A DNA stretch of 64,000 nt. It comes from CAWDDG01 sp963801065. Lineage in GTDB: Bacteria > Actinomycetota > Actinomycetes > Jiangellales > Jiangellaceae. Shown piece by piece: positions 55,785 to 63,763 of this stretch (within the stretch, counting starts at the first letter, position 1; each line of letters starts with the position of its first letter). The stretch is taken from assembly GCA_963801065.1 (NCBI GenBank), contig CAWDDG010000002.1, positions 124,001 through 188,000 on the forward strand, read 5' to 3'. The translations under genes and the position numbers were made by a program. The notes under the pieces were generated by a model. The model did not search any database. It was not told where the DNA came from and was given only the letters and a program-made list of their open reading frames with translations.

Positions 55785-56284
55785 GACGTCGGCCCCTCGT
55801 TCCCCAGTTCCTCGAGCGCGCGCAGGATGCCATCGGCGCCTGGATTCACGCCCACGGGAGACAGGTCGCTCCAGCGCACGATGCCTTCGGCGTCGATCAC
55901 GAACAGTGCCCGCTCGCTCGTGCCGTCGTCGAACCGGTAGGCGCCGTACGCGCGAGCCACCGCGCCCTTGGGCTCGAAATCCGCGAGCAGCGGGAAGCGC
56001 AGGTTACGGTCCTTGGCGAACGCCAGGTGGCTCCAGGCGCCGTCTACGGAGATCGCGAGCAGCTGCGCGTCGTGCTTTCCAAACTCCGGCATCACCTCTT
56101 GGTAGAGCGCCAGCTGATCCGTGCAGACGGGGCTCCAATCCTCGGGATAGAAGACGAGGATCACCGGCCGCCCACGAAAGTCAGACAGCCTCACCGTCTG
56201 GCTGGGCGTCGACCGGAGCTCGAAATCGGGCGCGGCCTTGGCCGGCTGCAGGGGCCTGTGCTCCGGCACAGACGTCTCGGTCAT
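55781..56284 (-). CDS. 1-Cys peroxiredoxin (AhpC/TSA family)
   Basis: 167 residues. Peroxidatic Cys54 in 'VFYPEDWSPVCTDQLALYQ' with the usual Pro/Thr context and a later Arg-containing strand. It is the only Cys in the protein, so a 1-Cys mechanism needing an external thiol is implied. Reduces peroxides. First gene of the pair with the DsbA-like protein. Confidence 0.92.
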   Translation of the reverse strand: MTETSVPEHRPLQPAKAAPDFELRSTPSQTVRLSDFRGRPVILVFYPEDWSPVCTDQLALYQEVMPEFGKHDAQLLAISVDGAWSHLAFAKDRNLRFPLLADFEPKGAVARAYGAYRFDDGTSERALFVIDAEGIVRWSDLSPVGVNPGADGILRALEELGNEGPTS

Positions 56285-56700
56285 GCGGCCACGCTACCCC
56301 CGGGCTCGCGCTCCTTCGGACACGCTGCTGCGGCTCGGTATTCAGGGCGACGACTGAACGGACGACCCACCCAGTGTCCTTACATGGCAGATCCGTGTTG
56401 CAGACGTTGGTCGAGCCGCCGACGTGTGCCGCGCCGCGGGCATTGACTTCGAGATGGAGCAACACGACCCAGCACCAGGATGGCTGTATCGGCGTCTGCT
56501 GATCCGTACACCAGGTGGGTATCGACTCGCTCTCGAAGGGCCAACCGAGTGGTACCCCAAGCGGCTGTCCGCTCACAAGAATGTGCTAGCCGGCGACGCT
56601 CGCCATCGGCCATGAGCGGATGTCGAACACGGCCGCGAGTGCAGGTCAACCGGACGCGTGAGCGCGTCTGCTGGAACTGGTTGGCTCCTATCCTGATCGA
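56285..56700. other. Intergenic region with a possible VOC-like fragment
   Basis: 416 bp without a complete gene. The plus-strand frame 56424-56615 encodes 63 residues including 'FEMEQHDPAPGWLYRRLLIR' and 'TPGGYRLALEGPTEW', which resembles the last third of a glyoxalase/VOC domain; it lacks the rest, so it may be a remnant. TATCCT (56689-56694) lies 6 nt before the DUF1905 ATG and fits a leaderless promoter. Confidence 0.35.
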
Positions 56701-56988
56701 ATGAACCTGGAGTTCAGCGGCGAGATGTGGTTCTGGAAGGGCCCGGCGCCGTGGCACTTCATCACCGTTCCGGAAGAGGAGTGCGGTGAGCTGGAAGCGT
56801 CTTCCGCGTTCGTGACCTACGGCTGGGGCATGATTCCGGTCACGGCGCAGATCGGGGGAACCGGTTGGAAGACGTCGCTGTTCCCGAAGGATGGGCGGTA
56901 CATCGTGCCGGTGAAGGCGTGGGTGCGGGAGGCCGAAGGGCTCGAGGTAGGCGACATGATGACGGTCCGCCTGGCCGTCGATGTCTGA
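56701..56988 (+). CDS. DUF1905 domain protein
   Basis: 95 residues covering one DUF1905 domain: 'FSGEMWFWKGPAPWHFITVPEEE', 'YGWGMIPVTAQIGGTGWKTSLFPKDGRYIVPVKAWVR'. A small beta-barrel family of unknown function, often fused to a YdeI-type (OmdA) domain. TATCCT 6 nt before ATG suggests a leaderless mRNA. Confidence 0.93.
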   Translation: MNLEFSGEMWFWKGPAPWHFITVPEEECGELEASSAFVTYGWGMIPVTAQIGGTGWKTSLFPKDGRYIVPVKAWVREAEGLEVGDMMTVRLAVDV

Positions 56989-57164
56989 CCAGCCGGCGAA
57001 CCAACGCCTTCGCTGTGCGCGGCCATGAGCGGATGCTCGCACTCCCTGGCCCGCAACCACCCACTTGTCGACGGGAACGCTCGACGATGTCGACAGCATC
57101 GTCGACCAACTCGCCAATGCAACCGAGCTGCGAAAACAGATCCGCCGCAGAGTCGGACGAGCGA

Positions 57165-58658
57165 CTACCGCGCCGCGTCGAGCGCCGGCCCGGGTACCAC
57201 TGCCTCCTGCGGCCGGAGATCGCGGCCACGGACGAGGGAGATCGAGACGACGACCCCGGCCAACGCGATGAACGCGCCGACCCAGAATGCCGCTTGGAAG
57301 CCGTCCGTCAGCGCATACGGCAGCTCGCTGCCGCTCGCAAGCCCGCTTTCGGTCGTGGAGACCGCGATGGTCGACAGCAGCGCGATACCGACAGCGCCAC
57401 CCATCTGCTGGCTCGTGTTGATCAGTCCTGAGGCGAGACCCGCTTCGTGAGGCTTCGTTCCCGCAAGGGCCGCGATCGTGATTGGGACGAACGCGAACGG
57501 AATCGCGACTCCTAGGATCAGGAAGCCGGGGAAGAGATCGGCCCAGTACGAGCCGTCGACAGACACCTGGGTGAAGTACAGCAGCCCGGCGCTAAGGAGC
57601 GTCATGCCGAGGACGAGCACCGGCTTGACGCCGACACGACTCACCGCAGCTGCTGCGACGTTCGCCCAGACCACGGCGGTACCCGCGACGGCGAGATACC
57701 CGACGCCGGTCTTCAGCGCCGAGTAGCCGAGCACCTGCTGCATGTAGAGCGTGAGCATCAGGAACATGGCGAACATGGCCGCACCCACGATGAACCCGGC
57801 GATGTTCGCCGCCGTCAGCGTCTGCAGCCGGAAGATCGAGAGCGGCAACAGCGGATCCCGTTGCCGCCGCTCCCAGCGCGCGAAGACGACGATGAGGGCC
57901 GCCGCGGTGACGAATGCGCCGAACGTCTTCGGCGAGCTCCAGCCCCACTGCTGGCCCTGAGTGATCGCGAGCACCAGGATGCTGAGCCCTCCGGTGATGA
58001 GCACTGCACCCGGCACATCGTGGCTGTGACCGTCCGCATCACGGCTCTCGCCGAGCAGGATCGGAGCGAGTACGAGCCCCATGACGCCGACCGGAATGTT
58101 CACGAAGAAGATCCACTCCCACGAGAGGAGGTCGGTGAGGATGCCGCCCATCAGAACACCGGCCGCGGCTCCGAAGCCACCCACCGCTCCCCAGACGCCG
58201 AGCGCGATGTTCCGCTCGCGGCCTTCGGCGAACGTCGTGGTCAGGATCGATAGGGCGGACGGCGTGATCGTCGCCGCACCGAGGCCCTGGATCGCGCGGG
58301 CGGCGATCAGCGACCCATCGCTCCACGCGAGCCCGCATAAGAGCGAGCCGAGCGAGAAGACGACGAGACCGGCGATGAAGACCCGCCGACGCCCGATGAT
58401 GTCCGCCATCCGGCCGCCGAGGAGCAGGAAGCCGCCGAAGACGAGTGCGTACGCGCTGATCACCCATTGCAGGCTTTCCTGCGAGAAGTGGAGCTCCGAC
58501 TGGATCGACGGGAGCGCGACGTTCACGATCGCGACGTCGAGCACCACCATGAACTGCACGGCGCTCAGGAGCGCCAGGGCAATCCACTTCGTCCGATCCG
58601 CGCCGATCATCGCGGGCCCTCGGGCGGCCAGGCTCTGGGCGGGTGCGGTGTCCTTCAT
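57165..58658 (-). CDS. MFS drug exporter, DHA2 (14-TM) family
   Basis: 497 residues from ATG 58658 (GGGAGGACTGAC just upstream). Fourteen predicted helices. 'LDVAIVNVALPSIQSELHFS', 'WVISAYALVFGGFLLLGGRMADIIGRRRVFIAG' (motif A) and 'AARAIQGLGAATITPSALSIL' (motif C region) are typical of EmrB/QacA-type proton antiporters. It exports drugs or metabolites. The ECF sigma gene lies upstream on the same strand. Confidence 0.94.
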   Translation of the reverse strand: MKDTAPAQSLAARGPAMIGADRTKWIALALLSAVQFMVVLDVAIVNVALPSIQSELHFSQESLQWVISAYALVFGGFLLLGGRMADIIGRRRVFIAGLVVFSLGSLLCGLAWSDGSLIAARAIQGLGAATITPSALSILTTTFAEGRERNIALGVWGAVGGFGAAAGVLMGGILTDLLSWEWIFFVNIPVGVMGLVLAPILLGESRDADGHSHDVPGAVLITGGLSILVLAITQGQQWGWSSPKTFGAFVTAAALIVVFARWERRQRDPLLPLSIFRLQTLTAANIAGFIVGAAMFAMFLMLTLYMQQVLGYSALKTGVGYLAVAGTAVVWANVAAAAVSRVGVKPVLVLGMTLLSAGLLYFTQVSVDGSYWADLFPGFLILGVAIPFAFVPITIAALAGTKPHEAGLASGLINTSQQMGGAVGIALLSTIAVSTTESGLASGSELPYALTDGFQAAFWVGAFIALAGVVVSISLVRGRDLRPQEAVVPGPALDAAR

Positions 58659-58737
58659 GTCAGTCCTCCCACGTCGTCTCGTCATGACGACGTACGGGAG
58701 GCGCGAAAGGGGACGCGTCTTCGGCTGCGAAGTAGAG

Positions 58738-59913
58738 CTAGTCGCTGAGCTCCGCGACGCGCCGTCGCAGGAAGCGGCGCTCCGGCTCGGCGTGCGCGAG
58801 ATCGAGGGCCCGTTCGTACGCCGCGCGCGCCTCGTCCCGACGACCCAGGCGGCGGAGCAGGTCGGCTCGCGTCGAGTGGAAGTACTGGTACCCGCCGAGA
58901 TCGAGCTGTTCCACGAGGTCGAGCCCCTCCGCCGGGCCGTCTGCCTCGGCGACCGCGATCGCGCGATTGAGCTCGACGACCGCAGAGTCGGTCAGCTGGA
59001 TGAGCTCTCCGTACAGCGCCGCGATCTGAGGCCAGTCCCGCGGCTCCTCGGTGTGCACCAACGCGATCGACGCCTGGATGACGTACGGGCCGCGGCCGCG
59101 TAGCGCGAAGGCCCGGTTGAGCGCCGCACGCCCGCGCGCGATCTGCGCATCGTCCCAGCGCGAGCGGTCCTGGTCGGCGAGCAGGACGAGCTCCCCGCCC
59201 TCGAACCGCGCGTCGCGGCGGGCGTCGTCGAGCAGCATCAACGCATAGAGGCCGTGCACTTCCGGCTCGTCCGGCATCAGGTCCACGAGCGAGTTCCCCA
59301 GCCAGAGCGCCTCCGCAGCCAGCTCGGAGCGGCCGCCGTAGCCCTCGTTGAAGATCAGGTAGACCACCGCGAGCACAGCCGCCAACCGGTCGGGAAGCAC
59401 CTCGTCGGGCGGAACGCTGAACGGAATGCCCGCATCCCTGATCTTGCGCTTCGCGCGCGACAGTCGGCGCTTCATCGTCGGCGCCGGAACCAGGAACGCG
59501 CGGGCAATCTCCTCGGTGCTCAGGCCGCCGAGCGCGCGCAGGGTGAGGGCAACCTGTGCGTCGAGCTGGAGCGCCGGATGGCAGCAGGTAAAGATCAGTT
59601 CCAGCCGTTCGTCGACGAACGGCGTCTCCTCCATCTGGTCCTCCACCGCCTCGACGGCAAGCAGACGCGTCTTCGCGACCAGCGTGCGGTCACGTCGGAT
59701 GCGGTCGATCGCACGGTTACGCGCCGTGGTCACCAGCCAGGCCCGCGGATTGGCCGGGTTGCCGTCGCGGGGCCAACGCTCGGCGGCGGCGGTGAAGGCA
59801 TCCTGAGCGGCCTCCTCGGCGAGATCGAAGTCGCCGAAGATGCCGACCAAGGCTGCGAGCACTCGCCCCCACTCGTCGCGGAAGACCTGCTCGATTGGTG
59901 TCCTATCGCTCAA
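58738..59913 (-). CDS. ECF42-type RNA polymerase sigma factor with TPR-like C-terminus
   Basis: 391 residues. Sigma regions 2 ('VFRDEWGRVLAALVGIFGDFDLAEEAAQDAFTAA') and 4 ('LRALGGLSTEEIARAFLVPAPTMKRRLSRAKRKI') fill the first ~170 residues. A long C-terminal helical (TPR-like, DUF6596) region follows, containing 'AVVYLIFNEGYGG' and 'AALNRAFALRGRGPYVIQASIALVH'. This build defines the ECF42 group, which has no anti-sigma factor and is partnered with a DGPF/YCII protein, present next door. TTG start at 59913 overlaps that gene by 11 nt. Confidence 0.93.
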   Translation of the reverse strand: MSDRTPIEQVFRDEWGRVLAALVGIFGDFDLAEEAAQDAFTAAAERWPRDGNPANPRAWLVTTARNRAIDRIRRDRTLVAKTRLLAVEAVEDQMEETPFVDERLELIFTCCHPALQLDAQVALTLRALGGLSTEEIARAFLVPAPTMKRRLSRAKRKIRDAGIPFSVPPDEVLPDRLAAVLAVVYLIFNEGYGGRSELAAEALWLGNSLVDLMPDEPEVHGLYALMLLDDARRDARFEGGELVLLADQDRSRWDDAQIARGRAALNRAFALRGRGPYVIQASIALVHTEEPRDWPQIAALYGELIQLTDSAVVELNRAIAVAEADGPAEGLDLVEQLDLGGYQYFHSTRADLLRRLGRRDEARAAYERALDLAHAEPERRFLRRRVAELSD

Positions 59914-60250
59914 CGATCGGGCGCACCTCGATCGCGCCGCCCATCCGGGCGGCCGGGATCCGGGCAGCCAGCGCGATTGCCGCGTCGAGATCGGCCGCCT
60001 CGTAGACGTAGTAGCCGCCCAAGGCTTCCTTCGCCTCGATGAACGGTCCGTCCGTGGTCAGCGTCCGTCCGTCTTCTACGCGCACGGTGGTGGCTGTGTC
60101 AGCCGGGCGCAGCTGCTCTCCTCCCAGGACGCCGGGCGACTCAGTGATGGCGAGGTACTCCGCGGATATCTGCTTCTGCTCCGCTTCGCCGAGGCTGTTG
60201 AGACGTGCCCAGACCTCGCCGCCGGAGTGGATCAGCAGCAGGTACTTCAT
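59903..60250 (-). CDS. YCII/DGPF-family protein
   Basis: 115 residues from ATG 60250. Ends each strand as expected: 'MKYLLLIHSGGEVW', 'VEDGRTLTTDGPFIEAKEALGGYYVYEAADLDAAI' with the DGPF-(A/I)E-x-KE signature. Function unknown; genetically tied to ECF42 sigma factors in actinobacteria. Likely co-transcribed with the sigma gene that follows. Confidence 0.93.
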   Translation of the reverse strand: MKYLLLIHSGGEVWARLNSLGEAEQKQISAEYLAITESPGVLGGEQLRPADTATTVRVEDGRTLTTDGPFIEAKEALGGYYVYEAADLDAAIALAARIPAARMGGAIEVRPIVER

Positions 60251-60386
60251 GTCCGTCCTCCTCGAATCGAGACTGTCGCCTCTACGACGAACGGGCAAGT
60301 CGAAAGGGGACGGGCTCGCGAGAGCGGCGCTGGAGGCGCGCCCACGTCGAGTTGTCACAGGTGCATCCACCGTGAGCCGTTCATCC

Positions 60387-60730
60387 TCACGCCGCCAATC
60401 GTTCCGATCGCATGCCGTCGACTGTCAGCGTGACGTCGACGTTGCCGCGCGTGGCGTTCGAGTAGGGGCAACGCTCGTGCGCACGAGCCATGAGCTCCAC
60501 GGCCTCGGTGCGCGACAGGTGCGGCGCGTGCAGGTCGAGGGCGACCGTCAGGCCGAAGCCTCCGTGTCCGGTCGGGCCGATTCCGACGCGCGCCGTGATG
60601 TTCGAGTCCGATGCATCGAGCTTCCGACCCTGCGCCACGGACAGGAGCGCTGACTGGAAGCACGCGGCATAGCCGACGGCGAACAGCTGCTCCGGGTTCG
60701 TGCCGGTGCCGCCGCGTCCGGCCCTAGGAC
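60387..60730 (-). pseudogene. N-terminally truncated organic hydroperoxide resistance protein (Ohr)
   Basis: The frame encodes 'GGTGTNPEQLFAVGYAACFQSALLSVAQG' (reactive Cys in AACF) to 'AHERCPYSNATRGNVDVTLTVDG' (second Cys in RCPYSN), the two Ohr catalytic motifs. The usual ~35 N-terminal residues, including the start codon, are missing: upstream sequence is unrelated and runs straight into the end of pirin. A deletion or recombination joint lies near 60731-60775. Probably non-functional. Confidence 0.8.
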
Positions 60731-60772
60731 CATTACCGCATCGGTGAATTCGGCTAAGAGCTAGATAGCGGG

Positions 60773-61600
60773 CTAATCCACAAACGGCCCGTTGAACACG
60801 GGGACTTCCCCGTACGGCTGCCCCGTCATGAGCAAGAACCGGGTGCCGGGGGCGGCGTCGGTAACCGCGAAATCGTCTCCGGGACCTAGCAAGACGAGCT
60901 GAGGAGGCCTCGCCGGGCGCAGGTTGGCCCCGAACGCGGCCTCGCCGTCGAGCACGTACGCGAAGCCCTGGAACCCGGGCGGCACGGAAGTCGTGACCTG
61001 CCCGCCTGTGGGCAGTTCGACGTCGAGGATGAGCGCGGGCGTACCCAGACGCACAGGAGAGCCCTCGCCGACCAGCACTCGAACGATGGCGTCGCCCTCC
61101 TGCCGCACCAGGATCTGCTCCGGCCGCACCACCTGCGCGCTCGGCTCGAGCTGCTTGTCCTTGCGGGCCAGGTTCACCCAGAACAGCACGCCGCGAAACT
61201 CGGTGTCGACCAAACCCTCCTCGACCTCGTCCGCTCCCACCGCTTCGGCGTGCCACACGCCCCGCCCGGCCCTGAGCGCGAGGAGCGAGCCCTCGCCCAG
61301 CTGCGCACGTTCCATCGATCCGCCTGGTCCTGTGCTGTGGCCGGTGCTGATCGAGCCCTCCAGCACGTACCAAAGGTTGTCAAAGCCTCGGTGCGGATGC
61401 TTGGTGTCCTTGGCCGACATCTCGGAAGGGCGGAACCGGCCTTCATGCACGAGGATGAAGGGGTCGACCTGTTCGTAGGCTGCTCCACGGGAAGGCAGCG
61501 CCTCCAGGATTGGCGTCCCCATGACCCGGATCCTCGCTGCGTCCTCCACGAGGGTGGCGTCCCGCGCCCGTTGCTCAACCTGCTGATCCATCGTCCTCAT
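60773..61600 (-). CDS. Pirin family protein, shortened at the C-terminus
   Basis: 275 residues from ATG 61600 (AAGGGG 8 nt upstream). Bicupin: 'HPHRGFDNLWYVLEGSI' with metal-binding His pair, 'GRGVWHAEA', and a second cupin 'LLGPGDDFAVTDAAPGTRFLLMTGQPYGEVPVFNGPFV'. Family members usually continue ~20 residues beyond GPFV ('MN-TxEEI...'); here the next codons are Asp and stop. Quercetinase-like or regulatory role. Divergent from a TetR gene. Confidence 0.85.
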   Translation of the reverse strand: MRTMDQQVEQRARDATLVEDAARIRVMGTPILEALPSRGAAYEQVDPFILVHEGRFRPSEMSAKDTKHPHRGFDNLWYVLEGSISTGHSTGPGGSMERAQLGEGSLLALRAGRGVWHAEAVGADEVEEGLVDTEFRGVLFWVNLARKDKQLEPSAQVVRPEQILVRQEGDAIVRVLVGEGSPVRLGTPALILDVELPTGGQVTTSVPPGFQGFAYVLDGEAAFGANLRPARPPQLVLLGPGDDFAVTDAAPGTRFLLMTGQPYGEVPVFNGPFVD

Positions 61601-61644
61601 CTCCCATTCCCCTTGCCTGACAGCATCGATCATCGCACAAGGCG

Positions 61645-61680
61645 GAGGCAGCCCTCCGTATTCCCGCTACACTGACGTCA
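61645..61680 (+). promoter_or_regulatory. TetR promoter with palindrome
   Basis: TACACT (61668-61673) lies 6 nt before the TetR ATG, a leaderless layout. TGACGTCA (61673-61680) is an 8-bp palindrome overlapping the start codon and is a candidate operator for the divergent TetR/pirin pair. Binding is inferred. Confidence 0.45.
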
Positions 61681-62372
61681 TGACGACCGCAGACCGCCCC
61701 ACCGACCTCGCACGACCCGCCAGGCCGCTGCGTCGCGACGCCCAGCGCAACCGCGACGCCATCCTCGCCGCCGCCCGGCAGGTGTTCTGCGACCACGGCC
61801 TCGAGGCGCCGCTGGAGGAGATCGCTCGCCAAGCCGGGGTCGGCATCGGCACCCTCTACCGTCGCTTCCCCAGCCGCGTGGAGCTGCTGGATGCGGTGTT
61901 GGCCGACACCGTCCAAGCGCACGTCGATGCGGCAGAGCAGGCCCTGGCCATGGACGACCCTTGGGACGGGTTCACCTATTACCTGGAAGACACCTGCCGG
62001 CTGCAGGCCGACGACCGCGGCCTCAACGACGCCATGAGCATGCGGTTCCCGCGCGCCGCCACCGTCGAGGCCGTCAAGACCCGCCTGTTCGACCTGGTCG
62101 CCCAGGTGGTCGACCGCGCCCAGCAGAGCGGGCAGCTCCGGGCCGACCTCACCCTCGAAGACCTTGCCTTTGTGACCTGGGCCAACACCCGCGTCCTGCA
62201 GGCCGGCCGCGCCGCCGGCGCCCCCGACGCATGGCGACGGCACCTCGCCTTCCTGCTGGACGGCTTCCGCGCCGATCGCGCCCATCCGCTGCCCCAGCCG
62301 CCGCTGTCACCCCTGCAGGTCCACCGCGCCATGCTCACCCTCGGCCGCCGTTCTGCCGGCGACGCCCACTAG
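61680..62372 (+). CDS. TetR-family transcriptional regulator
   Basis: 230 residues. N-terminal HTH 'NRDAILAAARQVFCDHGLEAPLEEIARQAGVGIGTLYRRFPSRVELL' (in parts) is a standard TetR_N. The C-terminal domain (TetR_C_33-like: 'AFVTWANTRVLQAGRAAGAPDAWRRHLAFLLDGF') binds an unknown ligand. Divergent from pirin, the probable target. Confidence 0.94.
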   Translation: MTTADRPTDLARPARPLRRDAQRNRDAILAAARQVFCDHGLEAPLEEIARQAGVGIGTLYRRFPSRVELLDAVLADTVQAHVDAAEQALAMDDPWDGFTYYLEDTCRLQADDRGLNDAMSMRFPRAATVEAVKTRLFDLVAQVVDRAQQSGQLRADLTLEDLAFVTWANTRVLQAGRAAGAPDAWRRHLAFLLDGFRADRAHPLPQPPLSPLQVHRAMLTLGRRSAGDAH

Positions 62373-62569
62373 CATCCGGTCACAGCCAGCAACTTTCCGC
62401 CACGCAGGCTGCTGGGACCCTCGTCGTCCGGTGGCCGGGTGATCATCATAACTCAGAGGCTGCCCATGGGTAGATCGAGGATAAGTCCCCTTCGAATGAT
62501 GTGGGCGCGTCCACTTTTCCTTCCTTCATTACCTTCAGAGCGCCACCCTTTTCCTATCTTCAAGACTCC

Positions 62570-63268
62570 CTACGGGGCTTTCGGCAGACTGTAGACCTTC
62601 CATCCCAGGACGAGATGGAAGACGATGAGTGATAGAACCACGACAAAGGCGATAGGAGACTGAGGATCGACCAGAAGGGTAGATGCGGCTACGACCCCAA
62701 CCACTCCGAGCACCACGCTCACCCTGCCAATGCGCTTGCCAAAGGCCGGGGCCCCGAGCATGGCCACCCCGAGGGCAATGAGACCTATCGGCAGGAGGAG
62801 GAGCCCTACGACGAACAACGCATCGAATATGCCCTGGGTCGCCTGCCACAAGAGGACGAGTGTCGCCTGATCCTCGAGGGTCGCCTCAGGAGCATGATAG
62901 AGGTCGGAGATCGGGGCGGTAGCGACATGCGGGAGAGCTCCGGCCGCGAGCACCCCGAGACCCAGAATGCCCAGGACGCTCCCGAAGAGAGCGGGCGCGA
63001 GGCTGGTCCCCCGGAGAGCACGATACAAGGCGAGGAAGTGGGTGACCCACAAGATGACGACGACCAGGTAAAGGCTATTCTCTACCGTGCGCGCTGCTCT
63101 TATGTCGGGGAACCTCATAACCTCGCCCTCGGGTTTGGGAGGGTCCAGTCCGACGAACGCGATTACTATAACGAAGACGAGAATGAAGAGGATGCCACCC
63201 AGGATACCGGCTAGCCCACCCCATCGCAGAACGCCATTCTCCTCCTCCATCTTCTGTAGATCATTCAT
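62570..63268 (-). CDS. DUF4386-like membrane protein, lower-GC
   Basis: 232 residues from ATG 63268 with AAGGAG 6 nt upstream. Six membrane helices ('WGGLAGILGGILFILVFVIVIAFVG', 'ALYRALRGTSLAPALFGSVLGILGLGVLAAG', 'GLLLLPIGLIALGVAMLGAPAFGKRIG', in parts), a pattern seen in DUF4386. Function unknown. Its third positions and flanks (62440-63320) are visibly richer in A/T than the rest of the window, a sign of acquisition from another source. Confidence 0.8.
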   Translation of the reverse strand: MNDLQKMEEENGVLRWGGLAGILGGILFILVFVIVIAFVGLDPPKPEGEVMRFPDIRAARTVENSLYLVVVILWVTHFLALYRALRGTSLAPALFGSVLGILGLGVLAAGALPHVATAPISDLYHAPEATLEDQATLVLLWQATQGIFDALFVVGLLLLPIGLIALGVAMLGAPAFGKRIGRVSVVLGVVGVVAASTLLVDPQSPIAFVVVLSLIVFHLVLGWKVYSLPKAP

Positions 63269-63448
63269 CTTTTCTCCTTTTGAAGAATATTCGGAGCAGC
63301 ATAACACACGTGTGAGCGATCAGAGAGCTAACAGAGCCGTACGGAATAGCGATTCGGAGACGTACGGGCTCGGCGTCCTGACGCCGGCCGATTGCTCACC
63401 GGCGCGTCCCGGCTTGCATCGAGGTCAGTGTCGACGAGGAGCACACCC

Positions 63449-63599
63449 TCACAAGCCCATGGCTGGAGATCCGCGAAGCCGACTCACATGCGTAATACCC
63501 CGCCGGCGCGGCTCGACCCGGGTGAACCGGTGCCCGATCCGGGTGATCAGCTCCTCGGGGGTGAACGTAACATAAGTCGGAGTAGTCACCCGTCGTGAG
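63449..63599 (-). pseudogene. IS701-like transposase N-terminal remnant
   Basis: From GTG 63599, 'FTPEELITRIGHRFTRVEPRRR' matches the N-terminus of IS701-family transposases (EL..RI..RF.RVEPRRR). After ~32 residues homology is lost and the frame ends at 63449. No inverted repeats or remaining domain were found. A degenerate relic. Confidence 0.5.
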
Positions 63600-63649
63600 T
63601 AGACCATCGAAACAACTCTCGCTTTGAAACCCAAACGCCAGCGAGTTAC

Positions 63650-63763
63650 CGCGAGCAGCCCGTCGAGAAGCAGTTCTGCGGCGACCAGCTGGGCGAGTTG
63701 GACAACCCGTTCGACAACCGGTGGATCGTCGCCGCCCACGTCGAAGTCGTCTCACCCGAGTAG
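63650..63763 (+). pseudogene. VOC/PhnB-like glyoxalase C-terminal remnant
   Basis: The frame reads 'PVEKQFCGDQLGELDNPFDN' then 'RWIVAAHVEVVSPE' and stop at 63763, matching the end of PhnB-type VOC proteins (QFWGDRxGxLxDPFGHRW...ATHVEDVSPE). Nothing upstream continues the domain. A truncated relic. Confidence 0.6.

Noticed and set aside
57065..57271. 68-codon plus-strand frame after DUF1905
   Set aside because: TTG start without a ribosome site and mostly overlaps the 3' end of the exporter on the other strand; the first ~25 residues look helical but no family is recognised.
60387..61373. 328-codon frame joining ohr to sequence under pirin
   Set aside because: The N-terminal part is an off-frame reading of pirin; only the last ~110 codons are Ohr.
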